This document shows positions 11,093-19,626 of a stretch of 45,425 nucleotides of DNA, piece by piece. The DNA is from Acanthamoeba sp. SK_2022b (lineage: Eukaryota; Discosea; Longamoebia; Acanthamoebidae), in assembly GCA_027943245.1 (NCBI GenBank), contig JANDJZ010000313.1:1-45425 (forward strand), read 5' to 3'. The stretch's first letter is position 1. Each line of letters opens with the position of its first letter. Position numbers and translations under genes: made by a program. Below the pieces are notes generated by a model, which was not told the origin of the DNA, did no database searches, and saw nothing but the letters and a program-made list of their open reading frames with translations.

Positions 11093-11423
11093 ATCCCCGC
11101 CCTGCTGCCGCTCTCCTCGCAAACCACACCCCTCACCGACTACTGACCACCTCCAAACTAGCACCAGCGATTCCTGGCCTTTGTACAAAGAAATAGAGCG
11201 AAAGAGTTTTTGACCACCAGAGCAGCATCACCTAGTCTTTGCTGGAGGACCCACTCTTGCTTATATAGCCGATCACTATGACTGCTGCTAATGATATAAA
11301 ACCGACATGGTGGTTGCAGTGTGACAATGTGTCGAATTTCTTCGAAACCTACCCACGAAACTTTGTTGAAAATCGTTATCGGCCTTTGTCCGCCCACCAA
11401 GAAGGCATTGAGAGATTGCGAAC
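11093..11423. promoter_or_regulatory. Intergenic with candidate TATA box for the aldehyde dehydrogenase gene
   Basis: TATATA lies at 11262-11267, about 160 bp before the dehydrogenase ATG. An upstream ATG at 11278 opens a frame that overlaps the start of the main coding sequence. No other coding signal. Confidence 0.4.
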
Positions 11424-14400
11424 ATGGAGGGGGACGACAGAACATCTGAGACGAATCACAGCGCAGAGGAGCAAGTGGCGGAGAAGGTTGATTCTGAAGC
11501 GCAGATGTCAAACCAAGAGGAGACCGAATCAGTGGCTGAAGATGTCGCGGAAGGAGGACCTGGGGTGGCGATCGCCGTAGAGAGCAAGAAGGAGAAGAAG
11601 GAGAAGAAAAAGAAGGCGAAGAAGGAGAAGAAGAACTCAGCCAGCGGTGGCGGTTCCGCTGCATCTACGCCACGCACTGAGGGTGGTGAACCCAAGGATA
11701 AGGAAAAGGTCGAGGACGAGGCGGCTGCCGCACAGGATCTCCAGGAAGACGTTGAAGATGACGATGATGAAGAGGAATTTGTGGTAACGCCCCTCCATCA
11801 ATCAACAATGAATTTGTTTTTTAATTATTATTATTATTTGTTTTTGTATTTAAAATTGTATTGTTGGTTTGTATCTTGCTACACAGGACGAGGAGTTCCC
11901 GGACATCAGCCGCGTCGTTGCCTCGCTCAGGCGCAGCTTCAACAAGGGCAAGACCCAGCCGCTCGACTGGCGCAAGGGTACACCCCCCTCTCCCCCTCTT
12001 CCCTTCTCTCGGCCATCGCGCCTCTCACGCTCGCCGGCAACAGACCAGCTGAAGGCGCTCAGGCAGCTCGTTGCGGAGAACGAGGAGCAGATCCTGGAGG
12101 CCCTCAACCAAGACCTGGGCCGATGCCGCATGGAGAGCGTGCTCTCCGAGATCACCACCACCGTCGCCGAGATCGACCTCGCCCTGCGCAACCTGAAGGT
12201 CGTGAACCCGTGTGCAATGCGCACACCGCTGCTCCTGCCCTGCGCATCCTCGCTCACCGGTTGGTCTCTACCGTTTCTCGCCCCACCCAGACCTGGGCGC
12301 ATCCGCAGCGCGTCTCGACGCCGCTGGCGCAGATGAAGGGCCTCTCCCACTCCGAGATCCACAAGCAGCCCCTCGGTACCGTCTCGGCGCCCACACCAAT
12401 CAGTTCCCACTTCAGCTCTAACACCTGCCTGTTGAGGTGTTGTATGTTCTGTTGCTGTGTTGTTGTATGTTGTTGTATGTTGTTGTTATTGTTTGGTGTG
12501 GCTCGCAGGCGTGATTCTGATCATAGCGCCGTGGAACTACCCCGTCAATCTGTGCCTGGCCCCTCTCGTGGTATGCAGAGCACTCATTGCACCGCCGCCC
12601 ATTCCATGCATTCCATGCTCTTGGGGGGGGGCTCACCTTCCATTCGCGGTGGGGTTCCAGGGCGCCCTGGCGGCGGGCAACGCGGTGCTGGTCAAGCCGT
12701 CCGAGCTCTCCCATCACTCGTCCCACCTGCTGGCCGAGCTCATTCCCAAGTACCTGGACACCGAGGCGGTGCGCGTCATCGAGGGCGCCGTGCCCGAGAC
12801 CACCGCCATCCTTCGCCACAAGTTCGACCACATCTTCTACACCGGCAGCACGTCCGGTACTCCCCCAGAGCTTGCTGACGTCACTACACGTCATCAACAC
12901 CGCCACCTTAATGTTGGCCTTGTGTAAAAACGCGTTTGCGTGCAGTGGGCAAGGTGGTGATGCGCGCCGCGGCGGAGCACCTCACCCCCGTCACCCTCGA
13001 GCTCGGTTCGCCTGGTCGCGGGGGCAGCGTGGCCCACAACGAACGAGGAGCTCCTCCACTCGCTCACACACACGACACACACACACTGCAGGCGGCAAGA
13101 GCCCGTGCATCATCGACAACAAGGTGGACATCGATCCCGCGGTGCGGAGGGTCGTGTGGGGCAAGTTCTGGAACGCCGGCCAGACCTGCATCGCGCCCGA
13201 CTACCTCCTCGTACTCGCCCGCCTTCCTCCTCCTCTCTCGTTTAATGGAAGCCGCGGCTTTTGACTGTGCTCACCATCGTCGCAGGTGCACGAGGAGGTG
13301 AAGGAGGAGTTTGTGGAGAAGCTCAAGGAGGTGACGAAGGAGTTCTACGGCGAGGAGCCCAAGGAGAGCAAGGACTTTGGGCGCATCATCTCGCCCAACC
13401 ACGTGAAGCGGCTGTCGGGCTACCTCGACGAGGTGCGCGGCCGCGACGGCGCCACCATCCTCAACGACCACGGCGGCGAGGTCGAGGAGAGCGAGCGCTA
13501 CGTTTCCCCCACGCTCGTCCTCTTTGACGGCAACTGGATCAAGAAGGGTAGCCCCCCCCCACGCCATTATTTTTCTTAAATATATTTATTTGTATTTGTA
13601 TTATTTTATTTTTGTTTTTGCAATCATTTTATTATTTGAATAAATGGCTCACGTGTGGGGGGGGGGCAGGGCGAGGAGGTCCTCTCGACTTGAAGCTGAT
13701 GTCGGACGAGATCTTTGGGCCCATCCTCCCCATCTTCACCATCAAGTCCCTCGACGAGGCCGTGCACTTCATCAACAAGAGGCACCGCGCCCAGCGCTGG
13801 TCAACTTGATCATTAATTGTCGACTGACCGGTCTCTCCCCCTTTCCTGTGTCGCGCAGGCCGCATCCGTTGGCCCTCTACCTGTTCTCCAAGAATGGCGC
13901 CAACGTGGACCACGTGCTCAAGTATGCGCCCTTGACCCGTGAGAGGGGAGGCGCATGGCGCGACAACACGTGACAACACTCACACACACCACGCACACGA
14001 CACACATACCAAACAACAGGAAGACCATCTCGGGCGGGGCCATGGTCAACGACACCATCATGCACTTCACCGTCCACAGCCTCCCGTTTGGCGGCGTGGG
14101 CGACAGCGGCATTGGGGGTACGACCCTCCTTTTACAACTACTGCTACAACTGGGACAATATTTCGTTTCGTTTCGTTTGGCTTCGTTTCGTTTCGTTTCG
14201 TTTCGTTTCGTGGCGTGTGCATGACTTGACGTAACGTTACGGCGCGTGTGTCCGTTTTCATCATCACACTGCCATCATCGTTACGGTGGTGGGCTTTGTT
14301 TTGGCTTGCTGTTGTTGTTGTCCTTCTTTGGTCAAACTCTAAACCTTCTTCTTCGTGCGTTTTTCAGCCTACCACGGCCAAGCATCGTTTGATATCTTCT

Positions 14401-14601
14401 CGCACCACAAGAGCGTGCTCAACAAGACGACCAAGTTCGATCTCGCCGTCAGGTAACGCACCTTCTCTTCTGTCACGGGCCCTTCCCTCTCCAGCGAGTG
14501 GTTGCTGCGCGCGCCAGGCTACGATACTGACACCATGGTCGCGCACCAGATACCCGCCCTACACCGACAGCAAGCTCTCCTTCATCCAAATGCTCGCCTG
14601 A
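11424..14601 (+). CDS. Class-3-like (fatty) aldehyde dehydrogenase with a charged N-terminal extension
   Basis: Fourteen exons join to about 599 residues: 11424-11783, 11887-11977, 12044-12198, 12291-12375, 12509-12570, 12661-12856, 12946-13005, 13092-13210, 13286-13547, 13670-13781, 13859-13921, 14020-14117, 14368-14452, 14550-14601. The catalytic Glu is residue 335 (LELGG) and the nucleophile Cys369 (NAGQTC); the 34-residue spacing equals that of ALDH3 enzymes. [18 protein letters not shown] and EIFGPILPI are family signatures. Family role: NAD(P)-dependent oxidation of aldehydes to acids. Residues 1-120 are an extra acidic/Lys-rich region absent from typical ALDH3. No C-terminal membrane tail is seen. 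The exon 10 start has three possible in-frame AGs. The exon 10 donor appears to be GC. A broken copy of the 3' end lies at 16620-16960. Confidence 0.93.
14161..14211. repeat. (TTTCG)n repeat in an aldehyde dehydrogenase intron
   Basis: About ten TTTCG units, interrupted once near 14180, inside the unusually long intron 14118-14367. Confidence 0.9.
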
Positions 14602-15215
14602 CGAAAGAGCCGTTTGTATCCATGGGCGCGTGCCCCGTTCTAACACGAGTCCAACATCTTGACCTCGCCCCGCTGGGCCAGCCCGACCTCATGGGTGCGC
14701 CCAGAAAAGCACCTCGTCATGGCCGTGCAGGGCAGCTCGGTAGCATAGCGTTTTTGCCACTGGGCCCCATCTTCGCGTAGCCACTTGAGCACCGCCAGAC
14801 GCCCATGTCTCTGACCGGTCATGGCTGTCGTCTGCGACCAAAGGGCCGACGGTGTCTTACATGTTCATAGTGATGACAGTAGACAGTAGCAACAGTAGCA
14901 AGCCTAATCTACCCAACCCTCTCGGGCTCTGCTGCCAGAAGTTGACACTGTCGCCACGGCGGGCACTAACACGGAATCGAGGGTAAGGTGCTGCGAGCCT
15001 GCCGTGGTATGCGTTGGCGCAAGCATTCGATAGCGTGTCCTTTTGGGCCATGGTCCGGCTGCGACATGTCCCCATAGGGCAGCCGATCGACAACAGACCC
15101 CGCTCAGACACGTCTCCAATGCCCCGTTGCAAACAGAGATGTGCATAAACTGACGCTAATACATGTTTCGCTTGGGTTTGGTTTCTCGAGCCATCACAGA
15201 CATTGTCGCAGCGCA
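14602..15215. other. Intergenic, no gene seen
   Basis: This follows the dehydrogenase stop and precedes the 3' end of the minus-strand membrane protein gene, so both 3' UTRs fall here. Open frames such as 14904-15146 (minus) have no family signal. Confidence 0.45.
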
Positions 15216-15776
15216 CTACATAACGATGTCGAGCACGCAACGCAAAAAGTAGCAGGCGGCGGCGCCCATCAAGGCGTGCCGTTGCTGAAGCCAGGGCACG
15301 TCGTCTCTGCCCTCATACGCGGGTAGATACAGGAAGAGGCAGATGGCGGCGTTTACGCCGAAACCAAGGCACAAGCTGCTGAATAGCACCGTAGCATAAC
15401 TGAACGCGCCCGAGATGATACCGGCCAGCGGCGACAAGATTGGCCCCGTCTGTGGCATAGCCTCCAGCGCGCCGGTCGTGGCGCATGCAATACCCACCAG
15501 AGGCGCAAACGCCGACGGGAGGTCGAGGCCCTTGTTTGGGCCATATTGGAAATAGGCCCAGGCTGCGACGATGCCGCCGACGAGCGAGCAGGCCGACCAC
15601 AGGCGCTGACCTAAAGTGCGCGGCTTGGGGGGCGGGTTGGGCGGAGGTTGTCGCTGGGCGCCGCGTCCAAAGTCCTCTACCACGCGCAAGAGGCGCAGCA
15701 CGTCGCCGTAGGCCCGCGGGTTGGCTGCGTGAAGAACGGTGGTAACGAAGGCGAGCGGGTCAGAGTTGACCACCAT
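15216..15776 (-). CDS. Small multi-pass membrane protein of unknown function
   Basis: A single open frame of 186 residues, starting at the ATG 15774-15776; the frame stays open upstream but without another ATG. Residues 1-60 are soluble with a Pro-rich stretch (PPPNPPPKP). Three or four hydrophobic segments follow, at about residues 64-80, 95-110, 117-145 and 170-186. Gly and Ala dominate the membrane part. I recognise no family. It sits between the intact dehydrogenase 3' end and its broken copy, so it may have moved with that duplication. The base composition is GC-rich like host genes, which supports a real gene. Confidence 0.55.
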   Translation of the reverse strand: MVVNSDPLAFVTTVLHAANPRAYGDVLRLLRVVEDFGRGAQRQPPPNPPPKPRTLGQRLWSACSLVGGIVAAWAYFQYGPNKGLDLPSAFAPLVGIACATTGALEAMPQTGPILSPLAGIISGAFSYATVLFSSLCLGFGVNAAICLFLYLPAYEGRDDVPWLQQRHALMGAAACYFLRCVLDIVM

Positions 15777-16619
15777 CGTCACAAACACAGGTGCAGAATG
15801 ACGAAATGTGCACTGCCGACGCAATAAATAGTGCCACAACACCGATCAAATCCCAACGGCACGTTGTTCATAACTGAAAATAGAGTAATTACTCTATTTT
15901 GCTTGAAAATGATATTGCAGTATTTGCGCTTCTTTCTGCTCCTCTTAATCCTTGCAGCGAATGGCTGTGCGCTGAGAAGAATAGCACCTGAAACTGGCGG
16001 GTGAAGCAGGTGCTGCAGTTCCCATAGGTCATAACTGGGCCTAAAGAGAGGGCAGTACCACAAAAAGCTATGTGAGCAGTGTCTCTCCATGGTCAACAGT
16101 TGTGTTTGTAGCCATATGCTGTTTCTCTCCAGATACACTTGCTTCTCCATAATGATGATTCCTTGGCATTGATTTTGGTTGTCAGCAATTTCTACTACCC
16201 TTACAAGTGTGACATGGTGTTTAGGGTGAGTTTCTGTGTGCTCATCTCCTGTGTTAGGCTCTCTGTAGAGAGGGTCAGCTCTTCTTTGACATCCAGCTAA
16301 CTGCAAGTTGGAAATGGCTTGATGGCTTGTCATGCCCAGCTTGAGTGCTGATCTGAGATCTGAGCAAACTGGGAGTGCCATCATAGCATTGCTGGACAGA
16401 TGAGGGCTTGCTGGACTGGGAAATTGGGCAAAAATTGGCAAGGTAAGTGTGGTGCTTTCTTTAACCCTGGAAAGACACTTTTACTTTTACACATGCAAAG
16501 CTGTTGGGTTTGTAAAGCAGTCCATGAGACCTGCAAATGAAGGGCAGTTGCGCTGTTACATTTCTTTTGCGCCTCATTGGCCACTCAACTTTGCTGCAGG
16601 CCCTGCGCCATTTTGCTAC
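15777..16619. mobile_element. CpG-poor fragment resembling the island at 31.8-37.4 kb
   Basis: From about 15850 the composition changes: TG and CA are frequent, CG rare, and AT content higher than in neighbouring exons. A minus-strand open frame (15779-16441) runs through it but has no family signal and overlaps the promoter side of the membrane protein gene. By composition it looks like a remnant of an inserted, decayed element; I see no terminal repeats or target duplication. Confidence 0.35.
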
Positions 16620-16960
16620 TTTGTCATTACGGTGGTGGGTTGCTGTCGTTGACTTCTTGGTCAAACTCATCCAAACCTTCTTCCTCCTAGGTTTCAGCCT
16701 ACCACGGCCAAGCATCGTTTGATATCTTCTCGCACCACAAGAGCGTGCTCAACAAGACGACCAAGTTCCGTCAGGTAACGCACCTTCTCTCTTCTGTCCG
16801 CGCGCGCGGTCACGGGCCCTTCCCTCGCCAGCGAGTGGTTGCTGCGCGAGCACTTCTCGGCCCAGGCTACGATACTGATGCCATGGTCGCGTACCAGATA
16901 CCCGCCCTACCGACGGCTAGCTCTCCATCCATACGCTCGCCTGACGAAAGGGACACGCCC
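16620..16960 (+). pseudogene. Broken duplicate of the aldehyde dehydrogenase 3' end
   Basis: This aligns with about 14275-14605 and repeats the end of intron 12, exon 13, intron 13 and exon 14. The exon 13 copy is 16698-16774, 77 bp instead of 85, because 8 bp are lost near its end, which shifts the frame. The copy of exon 14 has further indels and an early stop. The intron copy has gained a CG-rich insertion near 16800. Upstream exons are absent, so this is a non-functional partial duplication about 2.3 kb from its source. Confidence 0.85.
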
Positions 16961-17598
16961 TCGGGTGAATGGGATTTTCATTTCTTTATCTGAGCGAACG
17001 ATACTGATAGGAGCGCGATTACCAGGTTAACATATCAAACGACCAATCAGCATGTAGGTTGCACAGCTCTACCTTTTTTAGGTTTTCTTTTTCTGACGAG
17101 TTACCTGACGACGGAGACTGACGTCACGATGCACACGCTTGGGGGTCACTACGAGACCGGACCCCTTCCAACAGACCTCAAACCAGGAAAACTCGCCGGC
17201 ACTGCTAGGGAACTGGATCACCCGACATTGTTCCACCTAGTACACGGCTACGATATCAACGGCCTGGGCTCAGGCTGCCGTTAGTTGCGTTAGCCACCTC
17301 CAGCGCCTTCAGACCTCCTCAGCTTAAATCGTGCTCCTATTGCTACCTCACATCGCCACCGCCACCGCCACCGCCACGCACGCCCCACCGCCACACAAGC
17401 CCCTCGACCAAAGAAAGAAAGCGAAGCGAAAGCAGAGAAAGAAAGCCTCAAAGGTTCCCTCCCAAAAAGAGCGAAGTTTCTCTTTCTCAACGCATCCCAC
17501 ACGAAGGCTAAGGTCGAAGCCAAGGTCGTGTCCGTGAAAGAGAAAGAGAAAGGGAAAGAGAAAGCCAAGTCGAGTCAAGGAGAAGCGGTGGAGGAGGC
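16961..17598. other. Intergenic: upstream region of the SAM-PB1 gene
   Basis: Contains a CCAATCAG motif near 17042 and a short CCGCCA hexamer run at about 17353-17377. Frames open toward 17599 have no start with family support. It probably includes promoter and 5' UTR. Confidence 0.45.
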
Positions 17599-19404
17599 AT
17601 GTCCCTTCGGATGTGGAGAAACAAGGCGGGTTCGGCTGTCAAGTCGACAGAAACGCAGCCCAAGAACTGGACCACAAAGGACGTCGTCCGGTTCCTGGAG
17701 CAGCAGGGCCTCAACGCCTACGCGCCAGCCGCCAGGAAGGCCAAGCTCAAGGGAGCCAACCTCCTCAACGCGGCCACCACGCCCTTCTTCAAGTCTCCCG
17801 TCGAATGCTCGCCGCCGGCCGCCGAGGGCTCGTCGTCGGTGATCCGGGCCTCGTCGTCTCCCAACTTCGGTTCCACCCTCGTGCGTTCCAAGAGCTTCAT
17901 CTTCGCGCCAGCCGGCCCGCTGCGCAGCTCCAGCCCTTCGGGCGCCAACGCCGAGTCGGAAGCCCTACGGAAGCTGTGCGACCAGCTGGGCATCCTGTCG
18001 GTGGTCGACAAGCGCAGGCTGTGGCTCGCCCTGCTCATGCTCCAGCGCCTGCAGGACGAGCTCCAGTCCAACAAAGGCAAGGGCAACATCACCTGCATCA
18101 ACATCAACAAGCTGTCTCCCGTGGTAGGGCTGCCCTACGGCGCGTCGCCCTTTGCGGCGTCGGACAAGTGCCTCCACTTGCGTAGGGGCCGCCTCGAGTC
18201 GACGACTACCACTACGACGCGCCAGCGCTCCGCCTCGTCCGCGCCGCCCATGGGCGACACGGACGCCATCAAGCCGTCCGCCGCACCTGTTGAGACGCCA
18301 AAGAAGGAGCCTACCACGCTGATGGAGCGCCCGCGTTCGTCGTCGTTCTCCTCGGTGCCGCTGGCCACCAACTCTGACGACTTCTTCGCCGAGCCCGAGG
18401 CCGAGGCGCCCCCCAAGCCTTCGCTGGCCTCTCCGCCCATGACGCCCCCGCGTGGCACCACCGCCATCGACGAGTCGCCCACAGCGGCGGCATCACAGTC
18501 GCAGGGCCGCCACCTGCTACGACGCAAGGGCAGCAAGGAGCGCAGCGTCGACGGGTCGGTCCCCGACGAGCTCGTCCTGCCCGCGGCCCTCTCGTCGCCC
18601 ACACGCAAGAACCGTTCCTCCATTGGACCCGTCGCCACGCTCAAGAAGTGGATCACCCCTGCCACCCCCAGCATCACCGTCTCGGCCCCAGGGTCACCGT
18701 CGTCTACCTCTTCTACTTCATCATCTTCGTCGTCTTCTACTTCATCGTCTGAGGAGACCAAGACGGCTAGCCTGCTGGCCTCCTCCACGAAGGCGGTCAA
18801 GACCAAGGCCAAGGCCAAGGCCAAGACCGCGGCGCCAGCGGTATCGACTGCCAAGAAGGCCAAGCGCAACCAGTGCCTGGCCTTCGTCGAGCGTAACGGC
18901 GTGATGGTGGTCAAGTGCTGTCTCCAGCTGTCGGCCCTCACAGAGATCGATACCAGCTCGATGTCGATCGTGCCCACCAAGGCCATAAACGACAGCGACA
19001 ACGACGACGCCTCTTCGTCGTCGTCGACGAACGAAGAGCCTGCGGTGCCCGAGATCGACGAGCGGCTGAGGAGGAAGAGGAAGGTCGAGTCGACCTACTA
19101 TGACGACATCTCCCTCCTGCGGCTCAACGCCAAGCGGCCACTGCTCTACGCCGACCTCATGGCCGAGGTCCACCGGCTGCACGGGCCGCTCCTGCTGGCC
19201 ATCCTCATGCAGGAGGGCGCCAAGGGCGTGGTCAAGATCAGCTACAAGGACGCCGAGGGCGACGTCATCAACGTGCACAGCGACGACTCGCTCAACTACG
19301 CGTTCGAGGACTGGCGCAAGCTCGCGCGGCGACGGCCCCGCAAGCAGACCTTCATGCGCCTGCTCGTCGAGGTCGAGTCCACCTCGCCCCAATGTAACAA
19401 GTAA
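17599..19404 (+). CDS. Intronless protein with SAM-like and PB1-like domains
   Basis: A single uninterrupted frame of 601 residues, unusual among intron-rich neighbours. Residues about 23-60 resemble the first part of a SAM domain (NWTTKDVVRFLEQQGL, then LKGANLL), although the segment is short. The middle is Ser/Pro/Thr-rich with many SP and TP sites and a Lys/Ala run near residue 400, probably disordered. The C-terminus (about 500-600) contains VKISYKDAEGD followed by an acidic loop and a long basic helix, matching the OPCA-type core of PB1 domains. Both domains mediate protein-protein contacts, so a scaffold or signalling adaptor is likely. SAM is less certain than PB1. Confidence 0.75.
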   Translation: MSLRMWRNKAGSAVKSTETQPKNWTTKDVVRFLEQQGLNAYAPAARKAKLKGANLLNAATTPFFKSPVECSPPAAEGSSSVIRASSSPNFGSTLVRSKSFIFAPAGPLRSSSPSGANAESEALRKLCDQLGILSVVDKRRLWLALLMLQRLQDELQSNKGKGNITCININKLSPVVGLPYGASPFAASDKCLHLRRGRLESTTTTTTRQRSASSAPPMGDTDAIKPSAAPVETPKKEPTTLMERPRSSSFSSVPLATNSDDFFAEPEAEAPPKPSLASPPMTPPRGTTAIDESPTAAASQSQGRHLLRRKGSKERSVDGSVPDELVLPAALSSPTRKNRSSIGPVATLKKWITPATPSITVSAPGSPSSTSSTSSSSSSSTSSSEETKTASLLASSTKAVKTKAKAKAKTAAPAVSTAKKAKRNQCLAFVERNGVMVVKCCLQLSALTEIDTSSMSIVPTKAINDSDNDDASSSSSTNEEPAVPEIDERLRRKRKVESTYYDDISLLRLNAKRPLLYADLMAEVHRLHGPLLLAILMQEGAKGVVKISYKDAEGDVINVHSDDSLNYAFEDWRKLARRRPRKQTFMRLLVEVESTSPQCNK

Positions 19405-19626
19405 TAATAAAATTTACAAAATCAAAAAAAAAGGTATTTAGTATTTTGATTTGTTTAATTAATTATTTATGCAAAAAAACACATCGCTCAACGAAGAGAG
19501 CAACAAGTGGCCAGGTGCAAGCTGGTCACGCGGTGGTCTTGGGTCGATTGTGTTGGGGGGGGGGTTATCGTAGCGGATGATGAGGAAAGGCGAAAGAAGA
19601 GGAGGAGCGCTGCTGGTGGTCAGCGC
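19405..19626. terminator. Convergent 3' region between SAM-PB1 and fasciclin genes
   Basis: The plus-strand gene ends at 19404 and the minus-strand gene ends at 19627. An AT-rich stretch (19400-19480) follows the SAM-PB1 stop and probably contains its polyadenylation region. Confidence 0.4.

Noticed and set aside
14857..15240. 127-codon minus-strand frame
   Set aside because: It overlaps the 3' end of the membrane protein gene and has no recognisable motif.
15779..16441. 220-codon minus-strand frame
   Set aside because: No family signal, odd composition, and it overlaps the start of the membrane protein gene in another frame; probably element-derived.
18135..19392. Long minus-strand frames opposite the SAM-PB1 gene
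   Set aside because: They are shadows caused by the GC-rich, codon-biased plus-strand gene.
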